NCBI GenBank assembly: GCA_963693365.1
Contig: CAVNZM010000003.1
Location: 3,162,001 to 3,226,000, forward strand
Length of the DNA stretch: 64,000 nucleotides
Direction of reading: 5' to 3'
Source of the DNA: Amoebidium appalachense
Lineage: Eukaryota > Ichthyosporea
A model generated the notes under the pieces. That model was given only the letters and a program-made list of their open reading frames with translations, made no database searches and was not told where the DNA came from. Below are positions 41,918-64,000 of the stretch, piece after piece. Position numbers and translations under genes: made by a program. How positions within the stretch are numbered: the stretch's first letter is position 1; each line of letters begins with the position of its first letter.

Positions 41918-42073
41918 ACAACGCATACACACAAACCTACCTAACCTCTCGCACATGCACACACACATGTGCGCGCATGCACACAAAAAACCCCGTCCCT
42001 CCTTTTTTTTATAGATATATTTAACCTGTGTGCGAATTTAGGCTCCTTTCCCGTCCCGTTCGTTTATCCCCAG

Positions 42074-46422
<4,349 letters not shown>

Positions 46423-48090
46423 GGGAGGGGGGGGGGGGGGGGGGGGGGGGGCTGAGGGAGCCATAGGAGCTGCGGTCTGACCTAATGACCGAGCAGGAAT
46501 GGTGGTTTGGGGCTGAGTGAATCTGCAAGGTGCTTGCTTATGAATGTACACATGTATCGACTTAAGTTTTGTTTGTCAATGGGCACCTAAAATCGTGCCT
46601 GATTTTGTGCAACTCTGTCGGAAGCGGCCTTCTTGCATGTTTTTTGTTCAGCTTTTAGCTCGATCGAGTTACACATTTTCCAGCCAGATAACACAGATTA
46701 ATGCTGCCGTGTGCTTGCAGTCATTCAATTAGCCTAAAAGACAAAGTGACCTGCTGATTTGTGGTTGAATTTGACGGCACGGGGGGGTTGGGTTTGGGGA
46801 TGGGGTACATAGTGTGGTGCCTCTGTGTGTGTGTGTGTGCACGTGTGCTTGTGTGTGTGCGTGTGTTTAGGGAGGGAGGGAGGGGGGGGGGGGGGGGGGG
46901 GGGGGTTAAGTAAATAAGGTTTGGTGTTGATATAAACTGTGTCAAGACATGGCAAAAGGACCCAGGCGAAGTGCAAAATAAGCATAAGTACTTGCTGTAA
47001 TTCTGGAAACATGCACTGCTTGTTTGCCACCGCGGCCGTGCCTGTTTTGGATGGATTTTCTGACAAACGCGAGTATTATCAATAGTGAAGTGCAATTACA
47101 GTACATGATACGACTATGATTTTGTTGCTCTCGCATGGGGAATCGCAACTCAGAACACTGTCGGGTGCACGTGATCACGAGGTGACAAAATGCTACACAT
47201 TCATGTGCTGTTTCGTGTGTGAGTGTGGGTGTGTGGTGAATTGGTATGCGCGCATGCGCATGTGCATGCCGCACGGTGAAGTGCAACAATGTATGTGTGT
47301 CACGATGTGCAAAAAGCAAAAACAAGAGGTGAAGGGACACACCACAGCACACACAAAAAAATGAGGTGCGCACGTACACCGTATACCTGCTGCAATTGAA
47401 TCACTTGGCTATAATTTTATTGTTGCACCTTAAAAAGACGTGTTGGTGAGTTAACACCATATGTAGAGCCCGGGCTTGTCGACAAAGTCGGATTCGGAAA
47501 CCAAAAAACGGTATGCTATAAGTAGCCAACTACACCAAAACCAGGGAATGATGTTCTTAAAAATAGCCAACTACACAAAAACCATAAAATGATATCCTCA
47601 AAACTACATAAAAGCCATAGAAAAATATTCTTAAAAATAGCCGGCTACATAAAACCCATAGTATGATATCAGTAGAAAATAGCCAACTACATACAAACCA
47701 TGGCGTCCCATAAGTAACTTACGCCAACTACGCAATCTGTAGACAATAATACATCCTCCCGGCCGTACATGTAGCTCCCTGGCATGGGTGTGTTTTAGCC
47801 TCTCCGGGCCCTCAAAGATCCCATGCCTACGCATCCCCATATCCCAACCGTTACTTTGAATATGTACACGTTCCTAAATGCCATTTTCATAAAAATATTT
47901 TCTCTGTTTCAGTACAAAACTGTGTTGCCCTGGCATATAGCTGCCCACCAACCCCACTCGCCTCTTCTTGCCCCACTCGCTTCGGCACAAACACAAAAGT
48001 CACGATTTAAACTTCTGCAACTACTATATAACAAACAAATCCATGTGAACCCAACTTTAGGGCAAACCCACCTATTCATTCACCTCTCCC
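46423..48090. other. Spacer between the F-box gene and its inverted exon copy
   Basis: A G-run at 46428-46451, then mostly unique AT-richer DNA, a G-run at about 46881-46905, and the 42-bp minisatellite at 47508-47720. No exon is recognised on either strand. Confidence 0.55.
47508..47720. repeat. Degenerate AT-rich minisatellite, unit about 42 bp, five copies
   Basis: Units share AATAGCCAACTACA, then A-rich sequence, CCATA and ATGATAT(T/C)CTTAAA. One unit is shortened. It lies in the spacer of the inverted exon duplication. Confidence 0.8.
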
Positions 48091-48285
48091 TCACTCTTTG
48101 TTCTCCGTCATGTCTTCATACTGCCGCATGGCCCGGGGTGTACCGTTTGCAAGTCTGACCCGACCCGACTCGAAAGCCGGGCAGCGGGCCAGAGCACCGA
48201 CCACATGCAGACGGGGACAGGAGTCAATGACGATGGAGTGGAGGTTTGGGCACGAGGGAAGGCATGCGATGCTGGTCACCCCCAC
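48091..48285 (-). pseudogene. Inverted partial copy of the last F-box/LRR exon
   Basis: On the minus strand this reads from an acceptor TACAG at 48286 into VGVTSIACLPSCPNLHSIVI and on to RQYEDM, nearly the same as the exon at 46195-46422 (VGLASISCLPSCPNLHSIDI). It then diverges into a short tail and TGA. At DNA level the shared part is about 90% identical by eye. The copied block includes the preceding CA microsatellite, seen as (GT)n at 48299-48413 on the plus strand. No partner F-box or LRR exons are seen further out on the minus strand before cutC. It is therefore most likely a dead exon, though an unseen distant exon cannot be excluded. Confidence 0.8.
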
Positions 48286-49653
<1,368 letters not shown>

Positions 49654-49864
49654 TCACACGGATGCAGCAGCAAGACTTAGTGCGTCCGCAATCCTCCTAA
49701 CCTCCTCCCTGCTCACCACCAGCACGTCATACTCCAAGTGGGAGAGTGAGGGGTGGCCCATGGTCACTACTGGGTTGCGGTACACCATCCCACTGCCTTG
49801 CGACTGCCGCCCACCGGACGAGTGCACCTCGATGCAGCTCACTAGTTGCTGAGTGTGTGTGTGT

Positions 49865-49909
<45 letters not shown>

Positions 49910-49963
49910 GGGGAGGGGGGGGGGGGGGGGGGGGGGGGGGAAGGGGGGGGGGGGGTATGTGTG

Positions 49964-50008
<45 letters not shown>

Positions 50009-50183
50009 TATGCGGGTGCGTACGGGGGAAGATGGGGGGGGGGGGGGGGGGGGGGTCGTGTGTGCTTGTGCGTACGGGGTGTGTGTGTGCGTGCACAAAA
50101 TGCGCATGTGCACGTGCCACTGTGCGCGCACACGGACGTGTCCAAATGGTCCGCGAGAAGTGATATCGGGAGGGTGAAGGGAG

Positions 50184-50229
<46 letters not shown>

Positions 50230-50405
50230 GGGGAAGTGTGTAATTGAGCAGGTACGACGTACACCTTCACGACGAACAACACAGTCCAGACCTTGCAAAA
50301 AATACACAAAAAAGGGCAGGGAAGGGGAGGGGGGGTAGGTCGGTAGGTAGAATGGTGGAATGTGTCACAGGGACCCCCGGGGGGTGGGGGGGGAGGGGGG
50401 AGCAA

Positions 50406-50451
<46 letters not shown>

Positions 50452-50648
50452 CTGGTCACCTCCGGAGACACCTTTCAGCATTTCAGCCGCGTTGTGTGAT
50501 CGCACACCGCCACATACCATCAGACGGGTAGGGGCATTTGATTGGTGGGCCATCTTGGCAAGATCTGTGCATGTGATTGGGTGTGTGAGAGGTAAATAGC
50601 GGGAAGTGTATGTATATATGCGCGCGTGCGTGTGTGTGTTTGTGTGGG

Positions 50649-50692
<44 letters not shown>

Positions 50693-51459
50693 GGGGGGGG
50701 GGGTCTCCTTTATAAATCCCGTGCAGAGTTCGAAAAGAAGCAGGGTACAAAAGAAGGGAAGGTGTATTAACAATCCTCCCCCCCCCCCCCCCCTCCCCCT
50801 CCCCCCCCCTCAATCACCACCAGCCCACCCAGCAGAAAAAAAATTCAAAGGGTAAAATTATGAGACTCCCGCACATATGATTTGCACTTGAACTCACTGC
50901 CCCAATAATTCTGTGTGTGCGTGTGCGTGTGCGCGCCTATGTGGAATGAGTGATGGGTCAACTAACGTAGGCATCATTTGTGGTTTGTTTATTATAAGTG
51001 GCAGTACAGTGCTTGCATTAGTCTTGAATGCATTTGCTGGACAACAGAGACAGAACACAAGGCAAAGGTACAGTCTCTGTATGTGGGGTAAGGAGAGGGA
51101 GAAGCCCCCCCCCCCCCCCCCCCCCCCCCCCTCCCCCCCCCCCCTCCCCTTCTGCTCGCACAAAAAAACAAAGAAGAAGAAGAAGGAGAGGTCACCCGTG
51201 AAATATGCTGACAACAGACGCTTGAACAGAGCCCATCACTAGGGGACTCCTAAACACAAGCCGTATAGTGAGCAGGTTTACTCTTTAACCTATCCCGCTC
51301 TAATTTTTTTAATGGCAAAAGGCTAGCGACTCCGCCAACCACTAGCAGGCAGACGGACGTTTCTTGCTTCCTTCCTTCCTTTCTTTCTTCCTTTTCTTTC
51401 TTTTTTTCTTTCTTTTTTTTTTTTTTGTTGGTTGGTTGGTTGGTTGGTTGGTTGGTTGG

Positions 51460-51508
<49 letters not shown>

Positions 51509-51632
51509 CTTCACCATGTAGCAAGGGCAGGTTGTCCAGAGCGGATCTGCATGCCCCACTAGTCAGCACACGGTCAATGCCCAAAGATAGAAGCGTGCTG
51601 AATGCTTCCTGAAGATCCCGGGTCATATCTGT

Positions 51633-51696
<64 letters not shown>

Positions 51697-52748
51697 AAAA
51701 AGGGTGTGTTTGTTTAGAGGAGTGTTGGAGGATCGGTGGAGACGTGCATCTTCGAGCTTTTGCATGCCAAAAACCTGCGTATACTTGTGTAGGTGTTTGT
51801 ATGGTTGAGTGTGAGAAATAAGTTGACCGGTGAGAAGGAGACCAACAAAAGCTTCATATTACATAAACTTCAGCATGAACTTCATTCCCAATCCCCCCCC
51901 CCCCCCCCCCCCCCCCCGCGCCTCCCAATGTCGCGAGCTGAATGCGATATAAGTTGCACCATGCTTGCATACCAAAAGCACGGTGGAATGTGACTAATAA
52001 TTAATAGCTTGCATCATACATTACAGAATGTGAATAAACACATGCACAGTGAAATGTGGCCAGTACTTAACAAACCAAACACAAAGTGGAATGCACATAA
52101 CCTGCCAAATGCACGGTGGAATGCACCTAAAACAACAAAAAACACATCGGAATGTCCCTACCATATCATATGCAATCAGTGGAATGTGCATAACATACCG
52201 AATACACAGTGGAATGTGCCCAACATACCAAATGCACGGTGAAATGTGACAGGCAGGGGCCTAGCCGCCTCTATCAGTCTCCTCGTTCTTTCCTCATCCA
52301 CCGTCCCATCGGCAAGCAGCACCCCAACCACTACCCCATCAGCACCCGCAGATTTGAGCTCTTGTATGTCTGATAACATAACCTGTGTGTGTGCAAGTGT
52401 ATGTATGCAGGGTTATTATGAGTGGGCAGGTGGGTGGAAGGGTGTATGGGGGCTAGTGCCACCAGAATTAGACTCGTTTTTGCTTTGCAGGAGAAGTGGT
52501 GGGGGCGAACAGGTGGGGGAGCGGGGGGGGGGGGGGGGGGGAGGGGGGGAGGGGGGGGGGGGGGGGGGGGAAGGCGGGGAAAGGGGACCGGCCCCGGGGG
52601 AAGAGGGGGGGGGGGGGGGGGGAGGGTGTTAGAATGTAGAGTACCGAGGTACACAGTCATAGCGGAAAACACCATGCATTAAACACAATGCAGAGTGCAA
52701 CCCACGTTTGAGTATGCATAATAAGCAAAGCCCATCCAAAGGGAGAGT

Positions 52749-52779
<31 letters not shown>

Positions 52780-53294
52780 AAGGTGAGGGGAAAGCTATGT
52801 CTATTTGTGGAGTAGATGTGTGTATATTTGTGTGTGCCAGTGGGGGGGGGGGGGGGGGGAGGGGGGTTATGTCTATTTGTGGAGGAGATGTGTGGGTGTG
52901 GGTGTGTGCCATTTGGGGGGGAGGGGGGTTTTATGTCTATTTGTGGAGGAGATGTATGTGTGTGTGCCGGTGGGGGAGGGGGGGGGGGGGGGGGGGGGGG
53001 TTGAGAGTAGCCGTGAGGAGATCAAGAGGTCAGGAAGAGGAAGAGGCCTGGCATATGAAAGGACAATGAGATCTGAGGGAAGGAAACAAAGGGGTTCGCA
53101 ACGCTATTGCTGTGGGGAAACATTGTCCATTTTTGGTCAATTTTTATACGCTGACCCCCCCAAAATAGGAAAAGCACGTTCCATACAGGGTCTACATAGT
53201 AAAGATTAATCATGAACTAGATTGAGGCTCGAAGGATTTCTTTTGTGCTCGACAATCAAAGAAATTTCGAGATGAAAGATGAAAGCGCAGGGGG

Positions 53295-53325
<31 letters not shown>

Positions 53326-53788
53326 TTGAACAGAGAGCAACCCACGAATATAGATGTTGGCAGGAAATGAGCGGAACTTGCAGTGGAGATAGGAAGAATG
53401 TACTTTATTAAAATCACCTTCTACACGATGTGTTGCTTCTTTTTTGCTTTCTTTTTTTCCTTCTTCTTCTTCTTCCTCTTCTTCTTCTTCTCCTTTTTTT
53501 TTTTTTTTTTTTTTTTTTGGGGGGGGGGGGGGGGGGGTGGGGGAATAACAATACCTGGAATTCATCTTCCGAGTAGAGAAAGTCTCCTGCTCTGGGGCGG
53601 ATGATGGGAAAGACTTTGACCTTTTGGGTTCGTTTTTTCACCGTCTTGAGTAGGCCTGGAAAAAACCAGCATGTGTTAAAAGATGCTTGGCGCATGTAGA
53701 AAGAGCCCTTCGGCAGCAATAAGTTGTGGGATGAGACGCAAACACAAAACACCAAATCACCCAAAAAAAAAAAAAAAAAAAAAAAAAG

Positions 53789-53832
<44 letters not shown>

Positions 53833-54337
53833 AGTAAACGTGTGTGCCATATTACTGCCCATGGTGCTACAGATTGCCACCTTGTAGGAAGGTATGTGCA
53901 GATGTGGAGGCTCGGCATGTGCACGTCAAGCAATGGCTTCCTGCGCAATCAGCACAACACGTGGCTTACACGCCTCACAAATGCAAAAGACTTCAGCACC
54001 TATTATACATCTGTTGGTCACGGTGGAAGAAGTGAAAGCCTGAATTGCCAAACACGTGCGATGAATGCCTTGGCGTCCTTGCAAACATGGTACTTGTGGT
54101 GCATTTGCCTTATTCAAGTTCGTATCCGGATCTATGCATAGCGTTGCAAAGCTGGAGCTAGACACAATAATTCGCAAAAACGCACACACAAGAACCCATA
54201 AATACATGTCGCTGTGTGCAAGTGCAGCTGTGCTTGCACACACACAAACTCGTGGATGCTTCAGACCAAGCAACCACATGTGAATGGGCGCACACAAGCA
54301 CACACACACACACACACACACACACCACACACAAACA

Positions 54338-54415
<78 letters not shown>

Positions 54416-54904
54416 TAGGCCGAAGATCCAGAAACACACACACACACCTATTGAGGGTGTCAGTCCCCCCTCTGACAATGCGCTGCACAGCTCCACCCTG
54501 TCCGCACCTGCGCTGCCCCAAACACCCTAGTGAACACCTGCACCCCCACTCTGTGATCCCACTATCATTCCATTCTCATGGTCGGGCTCAGTGGGTAAAA
54601 AAGGAAATCTACAAGGCTTAAATCATTGGGAGAGCGTGATGATGTTAGAACTTCTTATCAGGACAAACAACAGGGTGGATAAGTGAGTTAAGGGGGGGGG
54701 GGGGGGGGGAGGGGGGGAGGGGGGGGGGGAGGGGGGGGGGGGGGGCACGGGACGGCAGGGACATATAACAGTGGAGGGGAGGGAATGAGAAAAGGATCTG
54801 GTATGGGGAGGAGGTAAGGACGGGTCGGTATGTGTGCGTGTGTGTGTGGTTTGGTGCTAGCATTGGTCGTGTGACGACCGGGCGAATGTATGTGTGCGCG
54901 TGCA

Positions 54905-54946
<42 letters not shown>

Positions 54947-55147
54947 TTTTGGGGGGGAGGGGGGGGGGGAAGGGGGGGGGGGGGGGGGGGGGGGGGGGGA
55001 GGGGGGGGAGGGGGGAAGAAAAAAAAACAAGCGACAAAAAAAAGGGTTGGGCAGCAACAGCGGGCGGGATAAGGGCAGCATACCGCCCTCCTCAGCAGCT
55101 ATGGCCGACGCCACGCTGTCAATGCACACTTCCAGCGTCACATGCAT
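49654..55147 (-). CDS. CUTC: CutC family protein (copper homeostasis protein CutC homologue), complete, 7 exons
   Basis: CutC proteins are cytosolic TIM-barrel proteins linked to copper handling; their biochemical role is debated. Exons (minus strand): 55147-55084, 54507-54448, 53655-53555, 52382-52229, 51628-51515, 50564-50460 and 49841-49654. Phases all close, giving 261 residues (human CUTC 273, E. coli CutC 248). Conserved blocks: [73 protein letters not shown] (86-104), [11 protein letters not shown] (117-127), [22 protein letters not shown] and [13 protein letters not shown] near the end. The last acceptor is AACTAG rather than the ACTCAG 6 nt earlier; only it keeps the family frame. 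The last bases of exon 4 start a tandem array of about 30-bp units that runs into the intron. Divergent from the DUF6259-like gene. Confidence 0.95.
51636..51696. repeat. (GT)n microsatellite; (CA)n on the coding strand before cutC exon 5
   Basis: About 30 units. On the minus strand the CA tract is followed by CGTACAG, the acceptor of the exon starting at 51628, so again the repeat serves as the acceptor region. Confidence 0.95.
51966..52252 (-). repeat. Tandem array (about 30 bp, eight units) that includes the end of cutC exon 4 and its donor
   Basis: On the minus strand the first unit is exonic (ACATTTCACCGTGCATTTG, then GTATGTTGGGC). Later units repeat ACATTCCACTGTGTATTCGG with TATGTTATGC and so on, diverging along the intron. 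Several units keep a GGTATGTT-like donor; others have lost it. Unit spacing is 29-33 bp, with longer, more degenerate units at the far end. Confidence 0.85.
52625..52741 (-). repeat. Short repeat copy S5 in cutC intron 3, sense
   Basis: On the minus strand it starts TTGGATGGGCTTTGCTTATT and ATGCATACTC, continues GCACTCTGCATTGTGTT, and ends GTACCTCGGTACTCTACATT plus CTAACACC before a C-rich tract. It matches the 3' module of the R repeat with many substitutions. Confidence 0.75.
52796..52985. repeat. Three-copy minisatellite of about 65 bp in cutC intron 3
   Basis: Each unit contains TATGTCTATTTGTGGAG(G/T)AG, a GT-rich stretch with GTGTGTGCC, and a G-run. Units start near 52796, 52867 and 52933. 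Confidence 0.85.
54340..54413. repeat. (CA)n microsatellite after cutC exon 2
   Basis: About 37 CA units. On the minus strand this is (GT)n starting about 35 nt after the donor ATAG|GTGTGTGTGT of exon 2. Confidence 0.95.
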
Positions 55148-55713
55148 GCTGCCGTACTGCTGATGTCTGCCCTATAGTAGCTACACTTGCTGGGATCTAC
55201 GAAACTATTGTGAGTAACACTGAGTCTGTGAGCCCCCGGCTGGGCCCCTCGGAGCGGTTTTATCAGCAGCCTTATTCCCGAGGTTTGGTTCCGTTAGCCT
55301 GTTTTGGCAGCTACTTTATATGGCTACTGTTGTGCTGTTTGGATTCGATGCGAAAGATAATGGCATGTCAATGCAGCATTCCTAAGCTGAACGAAAACAA
55401 ACAAAACAAAGCAGTGTTTGAAACACACAGGGCCGTGCAGATGTGGTGGTGAAAAAACTGGTTGGTGTCGAGTGGTTTGAACAAGCGCTAGCTGCGTCAG
55501 GGACATTGCAGGGCAGATACTCACCCTACACGGAACCATAGTTGGAAGGAAAGCGTCTAGTGCTTTTAGCTAGAAGAAAAGAAATAGTTCAACCACAAAA
55601 CATTGCTTTAAATCATTGCTCCAGTCAACTTTCTTAACTTATATCTCACTCCATCTCCTTTGACCCACACCTGACACACTCATAGATCCGTAAGAAAAAC
55701 AAAAAAAATCACA
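55148..55713. promoter_or_regulatory. Shared upstream region of divergent cutC and the DUF6259-like gene
   Basis: The two start codons face away from each other with 566 bp between them. The region is free of homopolymers and microsatellites, in contrast to the rest of the window. I see no CCAAT box. An A-rich leader (AAGAAAAACAAAAAAAATCACA) precedes the ATG at 55714. A bidirectional promoter is inferred from arrangement only. Confidence 0.45.
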
Positions 55714-62065
<6,352 letters not shown>

Positions 62066-62175
62066 GTTTCTTTCCCTTACTCCCCATCTCCCCCCCCCCC
62101 CCCCCCCCCCACCCCCCCATCCCAAAACCAAACCCAACCCAACCCAACCAGCCCGTCCCCCCCCCCCCCCCCCCC

Positions 62176-63461
62176 AAAACACATGACATAAAAGGCACAC
62201 CAGGACGTCGCACTGCACGCTTGCCCACATTTCAGGCCATAGTTAAAATGCACAAAACACCACCCACCTTCCGTTTCATTGCCAACTCCTCTGCCACATC
62301 ACTTGAACCTCTCTCCCGCCTTCTCACTAGTGTGTTTAAGTTCGTCTCCCCTGATGTCGAACGTATGTGGTGTGATGTTGTCAAACCCCACCTGCCACAC
62401 AACACTAGCTCTTGGATTCTCACGGATAGCACCGCACTCACACACACAATCAACGCCCTTAACCGTACCACACGCCAACATGAAAATACGCCCGTGTCTG
62501 TGTTTGATTTTTCCACACTCTACACCAAGATTGACTTGCATGATTTGAAAGCTCGCCTCACTACACTGATTGACGCAATATTTGTCAAAAAATGCACGGA
62601 CGCTCGCAAACCACACATGTTTATTAAGAAAACCGGCTCCACGTTGTCCTGGGTGGATCGTGTAGATGATGATTCCCAGGATGATTCCTTTGAGCCTAAA
62701 GAACACTCTCTACATCTCTCTAAGGCACAGCTTGTGGATTTTCTATGTTTCCTCGTAGATAACATATATGTTGTGTTTGGCGATACCCTCTACAAACAGG
62801 ACATTGGTATCCCCATGGGTACAAACTGTGCTGTTTTCTTGGCTAATTTCTATCTCTTTACTTATGAGTTGGATTTTGTTCGCAAGCTTATTGCACACGA
62901 ACGCATTGATGTCTTGGTAGATTTTCAGTTTACTCGCCGCTACATAGATGATTTGATCTCCCTTCATAATCCTCGCATTCTCTCCCACCTCTATTTAGAA
63001 GATTGTGATTTCGGTCTATATCCCAAGACCAGCCTTCAACTCAACCCTGCCGGTTCCTCCCCCTCTGTCCCCTACCTCGACTTGCATATCACCTGCACTA
63101 ATCACGGCATTCACACAACCATCTACAACAAGCTCGACACACCCACGTTCAATACACTAGACATCGTTCGTTTCCCACATCACGACTCATTCATCTCCCG
63201 CACTGCAAAATACGGCATCATGACAAGTCAAATGCATAGCTACCAGCGCAAATGCTCCACACTTGCTGCATTCACCACATGCACTGCACGACTTGCTAAA
63301 ACATTGCTTAACAAAGGCTACTCGTTTAGACTCTTGCACCACAAAATGCACAGCTTTCTCGCCACACACCCGCACATATACCGTGGCGTTCACTCCTCTC
63401 ACATACTCTCCATCATCACTAAAAAGATCAACACTCCCTAGTCCCCCACTCTATCCCGGTT
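62176..63461 (+). mobile_element. Reverse transcriptase ORF (Penelope-like type), 5'-truncated, between poly-C tracts
   Basis: An open frame to the TAG at 63439-63441, about 406 residues from 62221, readable upstream to the C-run at 62175. Visible: IVKMHKTPPTFRFIANSSAT before the palm, motif A VFDFSTLYTKI, motif B GIPMGTNCAVFLANFYL, motif C YIDD (62941-62952) and YLDLHI near the end. The KMHK-P-RFI and STLYT-type motifs resemble Penelope-like elements. No GIY-YIG endonuclease follows; the frame stops 20 bp before a C-run. The copy has no start codon of its own that I trust and lacks upstream domains. It lies in sense orientation after exon 8 of the DUF6259-like gene, probably in its next intron. 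Apart from the 5' truncation, the frame has no visible stop or frameshift, so insertion may be recent. Confidence 0.82.
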
Positions 63462-63853
63462 CCCCCCCCCCCCCCCCCCCCCCCCCTCCCCCCCCTACCA
63501 GCCCCTACACCTCCCCCCCCCCCCCCCCTCCCCCCCCCCTCCCTCTCTCTCTCCCTCTCTCTCTCCCTCTCCCTCTCTCTCCCTCCCTCTCTCTCTCTCT
63601 GTCTCCCTCTCTCGCTCTCTTTCGTTCTCTCTCGTTCTCTCCCTCCCTCTCTCTCTCTCTCCCTCTCCCCCTCTCTCCCCCTCTCCCCCCCCTTCCCCTC
63701 CCCCCCCCCCCCCCCCCCCCCCCTCTCTCTCTCTCCCCCCGCTCCTTTTCCCAAACAATTCCCCCGCCGTTCTTCTTTCTCAGCCGGCTAGGTTTTTTGG
63801 GTTGCCTGGTAAGTTTTGAAATGGAGGTCTCGTCTCTGATCTGTCCACCACAG

Positions 63854-63891
<38 letters not shown>

Positions 63892-63916
63892 CCCTCCCTC
63901 CCTCCCCTCCCTTCCC

Positions 63917-63983
<67 letters not shown>

Positions 63984-64000
63984 CCCTTCTCCTCCCCCCC
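63442..64000. other. Low-complexity end of window
   Basis: C-runs, a long (CT)n-rich block (about 63540-63740), about 60 nt of unique sequence (63745-63854), then T- and C-runs to the end. Nothing coding is seen. More exons of the DUF6259-like gene would lie beyond. Confidence 0.8.

Larger units (their letters stand above)
40131..42073. other. Spacer between divergent RFC2 and F-box/LRR genes
   Basis: Contains the E2F/CCAAT motifs near RFC2, a (CA)n tract at about 40999-41085, T-rich DNA at 41430-41580 and a (GAAA)n tract at about 41865-41918. The first exon of the F-box gene probably lies in the right part but cannot be identified. Confidence 0.5.

Noticed and set aside
51980-52240. CRISPR array
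   Set aside because: The units are degenerate, contiguous with a coding exon and lack unique spacers; this is a minisatellite in a eukaryotic gene.
54497-54507. A missing microexon between cutC exons 1 and 2
   Set aside because: Using the acceptor CGCAG at 54508 instead of GGACAG extends exon 2 by 10 nt and gives GGADRVELC in frame, so no microexon is needed.

Overview
This is an intron-rich nuclear region of a eukaryote with the standard genetic code, probably a protist or other simple eukaryote. No feature fixes the lineage. Seven protein-coding genes can be assembled exon by exon across about 43 GT-AG introns. Their reading phases close exactly at almost every junction. Exons are GC-rich and complex. 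Introns and spacers are packed with long C or G homopolymers (up to about 50 nt), (CA)n/(GT)n and (CT)n microsatellites, minisatellites and short interspersed repeats. Gene boundaries below come from reading splice sites, reading phase and family similarity by eye; no search was run.

Layout. 547-9125 (+): a very long Sel1-repeat protein with a probable signal peptide. 9126-13121: spacer with a LINE-like ORF remnant and a hairpin-forming repeat. 13122-19331 (+): a mitochondrial carrier (SLC25) with a likely coiled-coil N-terminal extension. 21056-28008 (-): acetoacetyl-CoA synthetase, convergent with the carrier. 30736-40130 (-): a complete 12-exon replication factor C subunit (RFC2/Rfc4 type), with an E2F-like site and a CCAAT box just upstream. 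42074-46422 (+): an F-box/LRR protein, divergent from RFC2; a near-copy of its last exon lies inverted at 48091-48285. 49654-55147 (-): a complete 7-exon CutC homologue. 55714-62065 (+): a secreted protein resembling DUF6259 glycoside-hydrolase-like proteins, divergent from cutC and running off the window. 62176-63461 (+): a reverse transcriptase copy, probably Penelope-like.

The genes are ordinary single-copy housekeeping or regulatory genes and do not form a pathway. The unusual biology is in the introns. One repeat family (two copies near 800 bp, others 5'-truncated to about 300 and 190 bp, plus shorter relatives sharing the same 3' module) ends in poly-C and usually also starts in it. All ten copies seen lie inside introns in the same orientation as the host gene. 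The reverse transcriptase copy has the same poly-C-flanked, sense-strand setting. Many introns also have a C-run within about 35 nt of the 5' splice site, and many have a (CA)n tract running into the 3' splice site AG. Together these suggest a retroposon system tied to poly-C tracts that has shaped the introns.
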